Shown here one piece after another: positions 1-12,634 of a DNA stretch of 64,000 nucleotides. The position numbers were made by a program, and so were the translations under genes. The stretch spans positions 136,125,308 to 136,189,307 of the forward strand of contig OZ023273.1 in NCBI GenBank assembly GCA_964007475.1, written 5' to 3'. The notes under the pieces were generated by a model. That model was given only the letters and a program-made list of their open reading frames with translations. It was not told the DNA's origin and made no database searches. Each line of letters opens with the position of its first letter. Within the stretch, counting starts at the first letter, position 1. Source of the stretch: Hybos culiciformis (lineage: Eukaryota; Arthropoda; Insecta; Diptera; Hybotidae).

Positions 1-12
1 AGAAACGGGCGC

Positions 13-558
13 AGTGAAATAAGGCCGCGGGAAATAAGGCCGCGATAGGTTTTTTGTTGCGGTCTTATTTCATTTTGAAAAATGAAATAAGGCCGCGAAA
101 AAATCCTCGCGGTCTTATTTCATTTTGAAAAATGAAATAAGACCGCATAAAATTCCTCGCGGCCTTATTTTGTTTTGAAAAATGAAATAAGACCGCGACA
201 AAAAAAAAAATTAATCGGAGGGCTAATTTCATTTTGAAAAATGAAATAAGGCCGCGAGGATTTTTTCGCGGCCTTATTTCATTTTGAAAAACGAAATTAG
301 CCCTCCGAATAATTGTTTTTTTTTGTCGCGGTCTTATTTCATTTTTCAAAACGAAATAAGGCCGCGAGGAATTTTTTGCGGTCTTATTTCATTTTTCAAA
401 ATGAAATAAGACCGCGAGGATTTTTTCGCGGCCTTATTTCATTTTGAAAAACGAAATAAGGCCGCGAAAAAATCTTCGCGGCCTTATTTCATTTTTCAAA
501 ATGAAATAAGACCGCAACAAAAAAACGTCGCGGCCTTATTTCCTGCGGCCTTATTTCC
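13..558. repeat. GC-rich nested palindromic array (fold-back element)
   Basis: About ten tandem copies of a roughly 50-bp unit. Each unit is itself a palindrome: GCGGYCTTATTTCATTTT, a short GAAA or TCAA loop, then AATGAAATAAGRCCGC. Unit starts fall near 61, 111, 161, 221, 270, 330, 380, 430, 480 and 532, giving spacings of 49-60 bases. A/T-rich spacers (aaaaaatcct type) separate the units and flip orientation across a centre near 261. For example the CGGAGGGCTAATTTC block at 216-230 is mirrored by GAAATTAGCCCTCCG at 293-307. The array is therefore palindromic at two scales, with one extra unit on the right side. Both outer ends carry two short repeats of GAAATAAGGCCGC. The CG-rich unit contrasts sharply with the flanking DNA. 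The 94-codon open frame within it is a by-product of the repeat. Whether it is a fold-back transposon or a local satellite is not decided. Confidence 0.8.
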
Positions 559-735
559 ATCCCCCAAAGAAACGAAACGAAAACGAAATGAAATAAAAGA
601 AAAAAAAATAAATGTTGAACATTTTATTTACTTTTTTGAAATTTGAAATTTTTTTTGTACTTGTTAAGTATTTTAATTAAATTTAAAATACTTTTTATTT
701 TAATTAATTTTTTTTTATAAATTTTTTAATAATTT

Positions 736-951
736 TTAATTTTTTATTTTAAAAACAATTTTTTTCTTTTTCGATTTTAACAACAAGACGCGTTCCATAA
801 ACCATAAAATTTGAACAAATATATAGACAAACCCAGTAAAAACGGGCAAAACACAATCGATTAAATATCCTGGTAATATTACCCTGTAACAAATATTTAC
901 TGGGATGTTAGGTATAACTTCTGGAAAAGAGATGATTTTCAACTTTAACAA
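736..951 (-). other. short hydrophobic open frame, possible terminal exon
   Basis: A 71-codon minus-strand frame. Read on the minus strand, a good acceptor (TTTGTTACAG, ending at plus position 84 of the 801-900 block, that is 884) precedes a hydrophobic stretch reading roughly RVILPGYLIDCVLPVF, then a second membrane-like stretch and a Lys-rich tail before the stop. This would suit the C-terminal membrane exon of some protein. It is short, lies in AT-rich DNA and matches no family I recognise, so chance is quite possible. Confidence 0.15.
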
Positions 952-3900
952 TAATTGCTTTTAAATTTATAAATACTTATTTATGATATTTTAATATTTT
1001 TTAGTTTAATTTTCAATTTCTCTTAAATACAACTATTTTTTTTTTTCACTTAAATAAATAATTCTTTCTTATTCTTATCAATATGAAAACATAAGAATTC
1101 TTAATTTATTACCAAAATAATAATTTTCAATTATAAAACCATTTTCTACCCAAAATGATAGGTGTACTTTTCTTTTCCCAAAATAAAATCAAACAAAAAA
1201 AAAATAATAATAATAACCAAAAAAGTCAAATAATTTTATCTTCCGTAACCCCATTTTTCCGAGACTATATGTGTTATAGAAAATATATTTGCCTTTTTGT
1301 TCAACTAAAATAAAGTAGAAAAGAAAATTATGAAAATTTTCTTGAAAATCAATGTTTTCCATTTATGTAAATTGAATAGATAAGGTCGCATAAATTGAAT
1401 TTCATATTTAAAATATACCTATTAATAACAAAAAAAAAAAATAAAAAAAATTTAGTGAGGTGTATTTTTGTTACCAATTAGGGTTTTCAATAATTGTCAT
1501 ACGGAACCGAATTTTATTTTTGAAAAAACGATTTGCATTATTTCAATGGGTTTTTATGTCTCAAAAATTGTCATTTCTGACACTATTAAGCAATTCTAAA
1601 AATTATTTTGCAAATTTAAATTTTTTATTATTATTATTATTTTTTAATTTTTATTTAAAAAAAAAGGAAAAGTTTTTGAATAAAAAAGGAATTATAAAAA
1701 ATGTTTTATTAAGTTAAGATTAAAAAAAAAATCATCGTCGTTTTAGTTAAACAGAATCGCATCATACTATTTTTGACGTCCTACTTTCATTTTTTGTTAA
1801 ATTGTTTCTACCTATGAATAATGTATGATTGTATAATCTACAAAATTTATTCGATCTATAAATAACTAAATTAATCTTTTTCGTCAGAAATACAAATTTC
1901 GAAAATTGATACAATTTTTAAATTCTTTTAAAAATTCATTTAAAAACTTTATCCGGTAAAATAGCAGTTATTGAAATCCCAGATACACTGCTATCATTTT
2001 TGGAATTTATTTTAATAATTAACCTGAAAATAAATAGAAATTCCACAAAATTATATTTTTTGAGATCCAACTATTAGACTTATTTAACTAATGAAAAATG
2101 AAAGAAATTCTTGGAAAATTATTTTATTTCTTTATTTTGAAAAATTATCAAGATTATATTTTCAAAACTTTTACCACATTTAACGGCAGTTCTTTCTAAA
2201 ATATTCTCTCTGATTTCGGAATATTTGAATAACTTAAAGTCAAACATATAGCTTGAAGCCACAATAAATAAATACTCTTGTATATTTTTACACTTTCCTG
2301 TAACAAATTACAAAATAAATTGAACTATTTATTTTTATATATATCTAGGTGATAAAAGTATAAAATTTAAACCATAATTTCATTTATGTTTAAAACATAA
2401 TTTCCTTCTAAAATTAATATAATAATAATACTGAATAAATTGAAAGGAAGATTTCTCTAGCAAGCAAAATATACATATATATTATATATATAGTATAACA
2501 TATTTAAATATATAAAGTTTAATATATATATATGTATAAATGTAATATATGTACGTATCTAAATAATTTATGAAATATTAAATGAAGAAGACATAAATGA
2601 ATGTTCTTGATTATTATAAAATTTTTTAGTATAATATATTCAAACATTATATAGAAGAAAGAGGTTTTGTTTTTTAGGGAAAACAGCAATTTTTGGCTTA
2701 GTTATCAAATATTCATAAGATTAAAATAGGTTATTGTGCCACTCTCCATTTATTATGGTACAATACTGATAACCGGAAATATAATATTATATATTTTATA
2801 ATAAAAACAATTTTAAAATAAATATTTGAAAATATTCAAATTATAATTTTTTAGTTCGTTTTCTTGTTCTCATTTTTTATTTTCATTTCTTCCAGCTTAA
2901 ATGAAATATATAGATAAAAAAAATTAAATAAAATTTAATTTGAAAATTTTCAGACAGAATAAAAAAAAATAATATTTGTTTGTTTAATTCTCCATTCAAA
3001 ATCAGAATATCCTCCGCTTAATTGCAACATAAAATTAAGAATTTTTAATTCTTCACTACTATTGTGTAGTAAAAAGAGTTGATGCCACATTTGAGGATCC
3101 TTATATTTGAATATGAAAAGGAGTATAAAAAATCACGTAATATAAATAGCTGTCAGACGAAAATCTTTTTCTATTTGAAGCTTGAATTTATTAATTAAAA
3201 AATATTTGAAATATATGTATTTTCATTAATGACAATTTTGTTTAATTTTGTTTAAGCGTTCTAATGTTTGCATATTTTTATTTTTATTATTATCAATATA
3301 AAGGAGCAAGAAATCTAATTATAAGCTACCTGAAATACATAATTATAGTAATATATGTACATTTTATAAAGTATATACATGAATGGTTTGAAAATAATTT
3401 AAAGAACACTATAGATATAAATATTAAATGAGCTAAGTAAATTATAAATAATTTTAAATAAGGAAATTGTTTAAATAATAAAAATAAAATTACAATTACA
3501 AATATTTAATTGTTCTAAAGGTGTGAAGAGGAAATAGGGAAGCTATTCTCAGAAGTCAAAACCACCCTTTAAAAATTGCAAATATGAATCGCAAGTAGAA
3601 CTGTAAGAAGTGGTTGTAATTTGCTTGGATTCTGATAAATGAGCTTTTGAAAATAATGTTCTAAACTGATCTAATTTATTATCAAAAATAAATATTAAAA
3701 TCTCAATAATTGTTCAGTTTTTCATAACCAAATAAAAATTATAATGTTTTTAAGTAAAATGTTAATAAAATTATTCAAAAAGTTAATTAAAATTTCCAGC
3801 ATTTTTATCTATTATATTCATATGAATGCAAATAATAAGTATGATAAAATTTTAACCTTAGAAACGAATATTCATAATTTTAACAGGTGTTTAAATGTTA

Positions 3901-3955
3901 GAAATTAAAAATTCATTCGTAATATTGTCAGAAGTGCCGTTCATATTAACTTACT

Positions 3956-3991
3956 ACTTTATTATTCAAGCTGACTTTATTATTCAAGCTG
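3956..3991. repeat. exact 18-bp tandem duplication
   Basis: Two adjacent identical copies of ACTTTATTATTCAAGCTG. Looks like a recent local duplication. Confidence 0.85.
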
Positions 3992-5888
3992 ATTAAAAAA
4001 AATCCAAATTATAAAAACCATAACGACGCCAACAACAAAGAGCGTAATTTCGTTTTATTCGTATATTTCCCTTCAAGTCACAAAGCTTATAATTAAAAAA
4101 CATACTTCTGGAAGCCTAAAAATCAAGAAAATTTATACTTTTTTTGATTAAATAATGTTAAAAAAAATTCACTGAATTCGTATAAACTAAATGAAGTCAA
4201 TAATTTTTGAGCGCTAAAAATAAAACATTTAAGTAGAAATTATATATTAACATATAGTTTTATTAAATAACATTATTTTATAAATGTATATTAAAAATAT
4301 AAACACAAATATATAGAATAAAAGAGTAAATAGAAAATTGCATAAATTTATGATAAACCAAACTTTTTATTTTATTTATTTTTTTCTTGATTATGATTAC
4401 ATCAGATAATCATGTAAATACAGGCCAAACCAAATTTTTTGGTTTAACATGCATTTTAAACCACATAAAAAATAGTTTTTTTTATTCAGTTGTATGTAAT
4501 TAGTAGATATTATACACAAAAAATATAAAACAAAAAAAACATTATATATACAATAATTAACATTTAAAAATATTGAAAAATTAAAAAAATAAATAGGATT
4601 GATGATAATTATTTTTTCATTGCAATTGCAATCATAAATAAAAAAATAAATAAATAAAAAAATGAGGACTCGAAACCATAAAGAACTACACTTACTTGAT
4701 TACGTTTTTACGAAACTATAGTTTTTACATATGGTGCTTGCGGTTGAAGCCTCAGCCTGTTTTCATCTCGAAAAAATCCAACTATGTCAAAAACAATAAA
4801 AGCAAATAAAAGTGATTTAAAAAAAAATTTTCAAATAAAATATCATCAATATCTTAAATTTTTGAAATTATTTTTATTCCCACAAATAACGATACAAAGA
4901 GTTTTAATAAACAGCGAAAAAGTCACAACAAAATTTTTCATCATATACGCTAAAATTTTAATTATTATTATTATTATCTTTATTTTGCGAAAAAAAGATC
5001 AAAAGATATTAAATTTTCCAGAACAAGAAATATTATATTTGTTCAATAATTAGAAAAAATAAAAATACAAATAATTTAATTAATTTGGAATTAAGTTAAA
5101 TGATATAAAAATATATCTGCTAAATTAAGCTTATATTTAACAAACTTATATATCGAATTTCCGAAGAATAACAAAATAACTTAAAAAGATTTTTTTTTTG
5201 TTTTTTAAGAAGAAAATTGAGAAAAGGAAAAAGTTTTCCTCTTTTACATAAATATTGTATATTTGTAAATAACTTTATAGAACACATTCTAGAACATTAA
5301 ATTCATATAAGGAATAATTAAAATGACAAATATTTTCCTTAATACTTTTAATATACTTATAATATGTGATCAATTAAACTTTCTTTACTACATATAAGTA
5401 ATGATAGCAATTTTAGGGTAATGTGAGCAAAACTTTTTATGATGATATATTTTTATAGGAAAATTAAATAAAAAAAAAACAAAAAAATTATAATCCATAC
5501 AGGAATTTTGTAATATTAAAAAAATTTTATTCAATATTTTTTAAATGTTCAAAAAAATTTCAAATTGTACGATTTAATAATATAATCTACATCTTCGGTG
5601 TTCATTTGTAAGTGACACATTTCTGACATTTTTCTTTATTCTAAACATTTCTTCTTTGAAGATATACATAAATTGTCTCGGATTGTATAGACTTTTAATT
5701 TTATTTTACATATATTATAATAATTGTTTGTTAATTTTTTGACAGATGTTATAATACTTTAGGATATACTGTTTGGCAGACTTAGAACAATACTAGATAG
5801 AATTAAATGTGAAAAAATAGTTTAAGTGTGTTGTTAGAGAATCTTCTTTATTATTCTAAATTTAGAAAAAATTTCAATTATATTACTA

Positions 5889-6291
5889 AAGGCCGGTTTT
5901 CACGAACCAAAGTTTCTATGATCAAAGTCACTTGGACCAAGTTACTTTGAATCAACTTTTTACTTTGAAGTTACTTTGATGAATAGAAAAAATTTGTTTA
6001 TGTTATTAAAATTTTTAATTAAATTCTATATATTAATTAATTTTTTACTCATTTTTTTAAATTAAAATTTTAAATAGTTAAAAAAAATGGTCAGAATTCC
6101 AATTTTTTTTATTTTATTACTATTTTTTTTTTTTAAATACACTACTTTGATCAAAGTAAGTAGAGCAGTGTCCAACTCAACTTTGATGTGACTACTTTGT
6201 CCAAGTTGACTTTGACACCCTGTTTACACGATCAAAAAGAGCGTCCAAGTCGACTTGGACAAAGTGCACATGGATCGTGAAAACCGGCCTT
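5889..6291. mobile_element. MITE with TA target duplication
   Basis: About 403 bp bounded by terminal inverted repeats: AAGGCCGGTTTTCACGA on the left, and TCGTGAAAACCGGCCTT on the right. The element is flanked by TA on both sides (5887-5888 and 6292-6293), the target duplication used by the Tc1/mariner group. Inside each end are several ACTTTGA / TCAAAGT and CAAGTCRACTTGG motifs in both orientations, for example ACTTTGATCAAAGT near 6142-6155 and AAGTCGACTT near 6246-6255. The middle is plain AT-rich DNA with no transposase frame. The superfamily call rests only on the TA duplication; another TA-inserting group is possible. Confidence 0.75.
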
Positions 6292-6293
6292 TA

Positions 6294-7832
6294 TACCAAA
6301 AATAAATTTTATTCTCAAATTTATACATCTAGAATAACGTAAAACTAATACTGTCTTTTATTTTACTATACATATATACATTTTTTTATTTTTTTAAGGA
6401 AAAAGAACCAAATTTTCGATTAAAATAATATTTGTCCTCTTTATGGAAATTTTTTTTTTTTATTTCGTACAAAAAAAATTCTTTCAAATTATGAAAAATA
6501 TCCTTAAATAAATTCACAGCTTGACGTTTTTTATTCTTTGATCCTATATACACACTATAAAAACAAAAAAAAAAAAAAAACAAAAATAAAAAATAAAAAA
6601 AACAGTAAAAAATTGTTTTAATTTAAAAAGTTTCAAGTTGATACTTCTTCAAGAATTTTCTTTTAATGGTAAAAAAAAAAAAAACAACAAACTAACATCA
6701 AAGAAAAATCTAAGAGCATAAAAAAAAAATAGAAAAAAAAAAATAAATAAGAAAAAAAAATAAATAAATTTCTACAATATTTATAAATTAATTGTTAAAT
6801 TATTTTTGACATATTTAATAAAAAACGAAATGGATTTTATAATGCGATTTTCTTTTCTTTTTCTAACAAAATCAATTTATTATAAAATGAATGAAAGAAG
6901 AAAAAAAAAATACTTTAAAATAATAAAAAAAAAAAAAATATTTTAAAATAAAAAGGAAAATTTGAAGGAAATCACTCTAGCGAAGAAAATTCAATTTGTA
7001 AATTGAAGGACATTTTTCTAAGAAAAATTCCTTTGGACATAATTTTAAAATTAAAATAATTATTAATAGAAGAGCAAAATAGAGAAAAATAAGAAAGAAC
7101 GCAACACTGTCAAAATGAAAATATTTTTCTTTTCTTTTTTTTTTTCTTTTTAACTTTGAAGGTAATGTAATGAAAATAGACATTTATTTTAAGCGCCTAA
7201 TTTTCTTTATTGTTTTATACTTTCAAGAATAGACGTAACGGAGTGAGTGTAAATATAATATTTATTTATATATCAACACTGTCAAAAAGCTGAATTATTA
7301 TTATTTTTTTTTTTTTTTTCACAAATTTTGGTTTTTTATTTGATCATTTAGTATTTATAATACAATTTGTACAAAAAATAATTTGAAAAAAAAGTACTTC
7401 TTAACTTCTAATACTTAATGGCTCTAATACATAATGAGCAGTCTATAGGTATTTAATTATATTTGATAATTATACTATCTATATTTTAATCTTTTGATTC
7501 TTTATTTTTTTAAACTGTATGTACATAGAAGTTTTAAATTTTTTTGCATTATTACCAACTTTAGTTTTTTTTTTATTTTTTTTTTTTTAGAGAAAAGTGA
7601 GGAAAACTATATTTATTATGTGAATTTTTTTTCCCAAAACTTACGTGCTAATCACTAATGCTAGAATTATTACTACGGGAAAGTGGAAATAAGAGATGAA
7701 AGGAGATAGAAAAAGGGTAGTGTCTGAAACAATATCGTTCTTGGTTATTAATTTTCGTCAACTTGCAACCATTGTTTTTTTCGAATTTTCTTATCTTTTC
7801 CAGAAATTTGTTTACTATATACAAGTCTATGT
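6294..7832. other. AT-rich non-coding stretch
   Basis: Poly-A and poly-T rich with no supportable gene. It may contain the 3' untranslated region of the minus-strand frame at 7833-8251: TTTATT at 7611-7616 reads AATAAA on the minus strand, about 215 bases past that frame's stop. Confidence 0.5.
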
Positions 7833-8251
7833 CTATTGAATACTTATTCTAATCGTCCTATCTGTCTTTCTTCTCTTTATATGATAGAATATGGTGGTGT
7901 TCTCCGAATTTTGGATTTGTTCCATCCTGTCGAGGTATATAAAGGATGCTGGTGGCACAAAACCTGTTTCAAAACGTTTTTTTATGTATTCCTGATTGTC
8001 ATAGTAATAGTGACAGGTTAGTGTATTTTCAATGGAAGCCGCTTTAGAAAATAAATTGCGAATTATGTCGATCATGAAGTTATCTAAGCGAATACTGTTT
8101 GATTCATTATATATAGTTTTATTCGAATAGTACTTGGATATCTTATTTTGTTCAGACAAATCCTCAGGCATTTCCTTTCGAATAAACGTAGTTTTTCCAT
8201 AATGAATTATTATTTGTCGAATATTAACATGTGAAGAAGGAACTCTCAGCT
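7833..8251 (-). CDS. Unidentified protein-coding exon or gene fragment (3' terminal)
   Basis: The frame runs on the minus strand from about 8261 down to a TAG at 7833-7835. It does not begin at the internal Met at 8171: it is open upstream, reading LRVPSSHVNIRQIIIHYGK before that Met, up to a good splice acceptor (AACAATTACAG on the minus strand) ending at 8252. A stop codon lies just upstream of that acceptor at 8262-8264. I therefore read it as a terminal exon entered in phase 1, about 139 codons long. Its composition is mixed and protein-like, with Pro, Arg, Cys and Tyr, unlike the Lys/Asn/Phe noise frames around it. Base composition is less AT-rich than its surroundings. I see no signal peptide, membrane segment or motif I can assign; GKTT near the start is not in a recognisable P-loop context. 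No upstream exon was found. It could be the last exon of a real gene, a degenerated gene fragment, or part of an old transposon. Confidence 0.4.
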
Positions 8252-9225
8252 CTGTAATTGTTTAAATATAAGTTTCTTCCACTCGAAAATTTTGTGAGAA
8301 TAGTCTGTTTCCGATCTTAAATGTTATATATACATATAAGAATTTTTCTCTTTTCCATGATACCATTTGCAAGATTTAACCTACGATGAATAGTTTATTT
8401 TATGATTTTTATATTTATTAAAGATAGAAATTATTATAGAATTCATTAGATTTAGGACATTATGTAATTAACGAAATTATAGAAAGGTCTCAACTCTCAA
8501 AGCTTCTAAAATCTTTTCGAAGTGTCTAATATTACACAGTAAAAAAAAAAAGGTCTTTTTTACTATTCAAGGTGTAGCCGGCGGGTACGTGGGAATTTTT
8601 TAAAATTATTAAAATTAAAGTTAATTTAAAATAGTGTAAAAAGCAAACGAAAAAAATGCACATTTGACAATATAGTTGTTAATTATTACTTCAATTTGTA
8701 CAAAATTGTACAAATAATAGATAATAAATAAGTGAAGTTTGTGAACCCAAAAATAGTATATTTTTAGTATATTAATGGAATATTAAAATGCTAAAATATT
8801 AGGCTGTTGTAAACAATCTTTATACATTACAATATTAAAACAATTTGGGAATGAATTTGTTAAAATTTTGACATTAACTACTATTGCTTGTTCCGTTTTA
8901 AAAAATTGCAAAAAATAAAATTATTCTTTTATCGCATTCATCTTATTCCGCTCCTTCAGATATCATCAATAAAACAACAAATTTTATCGACCCAATGACA
9001 CACTTCTCATTTCCTTTTTTTGACATGAAAACAAGAGAAAACAAAATTTCTAAAGACAAAAAAATTATTTTTCCTCGTTTTCACTTTAACATAATAATTC
9101 TTTCATTTTATTTTTTATTTATATTTTTTTCTCTCGTACTAACATTAAGAAAACCAAAATTAATTCATTGTTTTTAAAGAAAATTACAATTTTTCTGCAA
9201 AAAAAAAAAAATATTTATATATATA

Positions 9226-9253
9226 TAAATAAATAAATAAATAAATAAATAAA
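9226..9253. repeat. (ATAA)n microsatellite
   Basis: About seven uninterrupted tetranucleotide units following an AT dinucleotide tract. Confidence 0.9.
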
Positions 9254-9738
9254 GAAATTATTAAAATAAACAACATTAAGTAAAATTAACCACAAATTTT
9301 ACACCTGCGTGAATATTTTACCAATGTTTCCTTTTGTGCTTTAAAATTAAAACTCAACTCGTTTTAAGTTATTTTCATATTATTATTATTTATTTTTTAT
9401 TTATATTTTTTTTCCTACTTTTCTTCTCAATATAAATTTTATTTTTATGTTTTTATTTTTTTTATTTATTTTGTGTTTAATGAATTTAAGCTCATGTACC
9501 TGGTCGGTCTTTTTACTTTTTATGCTTTTCATACAGAAAGGTATTTTTTTATTTTTTTATTTTTGTGTGATGAATTTTATTTTTCCGTATATATATAAAT
9601 CATACAATTACATATATGTATAATTTATGTTAAAACGAAGATTAAACGAAGAAGTAAATTTAATTTAATGTATATGTGAAACTGTGCTTTTAAGATTAAC
9701 TTGATGGTTGATTTTGGTGAAGACACAATACTGCAATG

Positions 9739-9759
9739 CATATATATATATATATATAT
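9739..9759. repeat. (TA)n microsatellite
   Basis: About ten uninterrupted TA units. Confidence 0.9.
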
Positions 9760-12634
9760 TTTCAAATTCATCATTCATTAAAAGAATATTTTAATGAATA
9801 ATTAGTAGTTCAGAATGTTCAGTTTAAAACCAAGATATTTTTTTGTAAGCCTTCGATGCGATCTCTGTACATACCAGTTTTTTTCCATTCCAATTTATAT
9901 TCATAAACCATATACTTTTAATTTTCTTTTTTTTTCTTATCTTAAGCAAAATCAACTAAAATTAATGTTAAAATAAATTCAAAATTAACTAAAAACATTA
10001 TAAAAACTATCAATAGCATTACGTAGAAATTTTTAATTCTATATTTCTTCCTATGAGAATACTTAAGGCATGAGAAATTAATACATGAAATGGTAAGCTG
10101 CCCATTTATTTAATACTAACAAAAAAAAAAGAAGAAAATAACATTCATAATCTCTTATGGTAAAATTACGGGTGTGTAAAAATATGAATAATTGCAAAGA
10201 ACTCATCCGTAAAGCATAAAAATTACTTTATACGCAAATTTTCTGTGCTCAGTGATGATGGTTTTCTAGCCTAAATTGGTTAACTTTTCTATGTAATAAA
10301 AATAATAACAATTTTTTTTTTCTTTCCTTTCATAAAAATGGATAATGGATAATATTAACTTTTCTTTCAAAAAATATAATTTTTTTTTTTTGCAAATTAT
10401 TATTAAACCACGTGAGAAAGGTTTAATATAAAAACCTTTCAGAATTAATTTTTATTTTTATTTTATTTTTTTTTTTTTTCGTAAAAATATTTAATAAATA
10501 TAATTTGTTGGAATATGTTTTATTTATATACTATTTTCTAGCTGGTGGGATAATTTGATGAATAAGAAAATAATTATATTTTTCCATATTGCTCAAAAGG
10601 ATGAATATGAAATTCTGGCCCAATGTTAGAATCGCAGTAAATTTTGAAAAAATCTCTAATATATGTATTTGTATTTGCAAAAACAAATTTTCCATATAAA
10701 TAAAAAACTGTAAATATACAAATAAATAAATTGCATTCAATCTGTTTTTTTTTTTTTTTCATCTTTACGGAAATGTCACAATTTTAATTCAAATTCAAAA
10801 TTAATATCAAAAACTTTCAATTATTGTCCTTATTTTTACTTCTTTTGCTCTAACAAAAATTTATGAATAAATAATGAGTAGAAATCAATAATACTGGTCT
10901 GTTCTATATTTATAACACTTTTAAGGTACATATTCCCATGAGAGTTATCCTCTATGTAGTATACAGTACACAATATAATACTGTATAGGGTCAATAAATG
11001 TACAAAAATGAATAAATTTAATATTTAACTTTGATATTAAATGGACAAATAAAAGTTAATAGGTTTCAAAATGATAAATAAGAAATTATATTTTCTGCAT
11101 ATAATCTGCAGACATAATAATTATGTCAAAAGAAAAATGTATATAATGTCAATAGAAAAATATATGTTGGTACCTATGCATGTAGTTCCAAATTTTATTA
11201 TTTAATAAAAATTTTTCATTGTATTCAAAATTATATTTATTGAAAATTTCTTATTTGAACATGAAGAAATGATGTTAAAAAAAAATTATTTATAATATTA
11301 GTTATCCAGGTTGTTGACCTAGTCTATATTATATCTGAGAAAAGATATTTCAAATATAATATAATATAATTTTGTTTTATTGCTAGTTATATTTTTCAAA
11401 GGCAAGCAAAAAAATTATATTAATTTATTTCGATTGAGAGTTTATCAATTTATCAAATTTCACTCAAAAAATACTTTACTTTTCTACCTATAGTTATTAT
11501 TTAATCAAAAATAAACAACCGGAAATATGGTTTATTGACCCAACTTACGTGTGTAGAGGAAAATAAAATTTATACACATAATATATATCATCAAAAATCA
11601 ATATCAAAATCAAAATTTCAGTATATATATCTATACTTATTAATAACTTTCATTATGGATGCGATAAAAAATAGTACGAAATAAAGTTTCTGTTAATTAT
11701 AATCTTTAGTTTACCAACTCGAAAATCATCATTTATAAATTATAATCGATAATAATCTACCATTTATTCTGAAAATTTTTTCAAGAATATTATTCATTAT
11801 AAACTTTTAGCAAATATAATTTATTATTTATTTTATTATAAAAGAATTATATATTAACGATTTAAAAACACCTCTAATCATAGTAAATATTAAATCAATG
11901 CTTTATGCTGGTTATTAAATTTTTAAAGCACGAACCATTTTAATTGTTCACCTGTTCAGAATGAAATTAAAGAAGTTCTTTACTTTTCCGAAAAGAATTA
12001 AAAAAAAAAAAAAAACAAGAAAATTAAAGTAAGTGGCAACTTAATAATTCAAAGTTTTTCCTTCCTTAAAAAGTCTGTTTTTTTTTTTTTTTTTTATTCT
12101 TTCTTCCTTTTTGTATAAAGTTCCTTTCCATTTTTAATCCTTAATCCTTTGGAATAAAAAAAAAAAAACGTAGCACTAAATATCTACTTTCTTATATTGG
12201 GATGTTCCAATGGTTTTTATATATATTTAAAGTTTATTCTAAATTCATTAAAGGGTACTCATTTTTTTTTGCTTTATTTACTTTCCCGTAGTACTATACT
12301 TCTTTTTTAACCCCTTTTAATTTATCCTTAGGTAAAATGAAAATTTTCTTACATGAATGAACAGATTTACAACCCCATAATGAATACCTAGAAATTTTTT
12401 TATTTTTTTTTTGTAAATTGTTGAAAAGAGGAATAATAAAATATAGATTTATATATTTATTCTAATTATGTTAAAAGAAATTCGGAATAAATGCAAGGTC
12501 GAAATTTTTTTTTTATTAATAAATAAAGGATTAAATCCGGCTACTTTAATATTAATCCTGTTGAAAATGCTATTAGATAAAATTTTTTAATACAGTAAAA
12601 AAAAAAAAAATGTATATTATTTAAAAGTCTGGAT

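Larger units (their letters stand above)
559..5888. other. AT-rich non-coding stretch
   Basis: Apart from the short minus-strand frame at 736-951 I see no gene. The stretch holds poly-A/T runs, AT dinucleotide tracts near 2470-2560, and an exact 18-bp tandem duplication at 3956-3991. The open frames at 1460-1717 and 4784-5053 are Lys/Asn/Phe-rich products of AT-rich DNA and look non-coding. Confidence 0.6.
8262..12634. other. AT-rich non-coding stretch
   Basis: No supportable gene on either strand. Contains an (ATAA)n run at 9226-9253, a (TA)n run at 9739-9759, and a small hairpin (GAAAGGTTT / AAACCTTTC) near 10415-10441. An upstream exon of the minus-strand frame ending at 8251 might lie here, but I could not pick one out. 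Confidence 0.5.

Noticed and set aside
65..349. 94-codon minus-strand frame in the palindromic array
   Set aside because: The repeated NEIRPR-type peptide is just the 50-bp repeat unit read in one frame.
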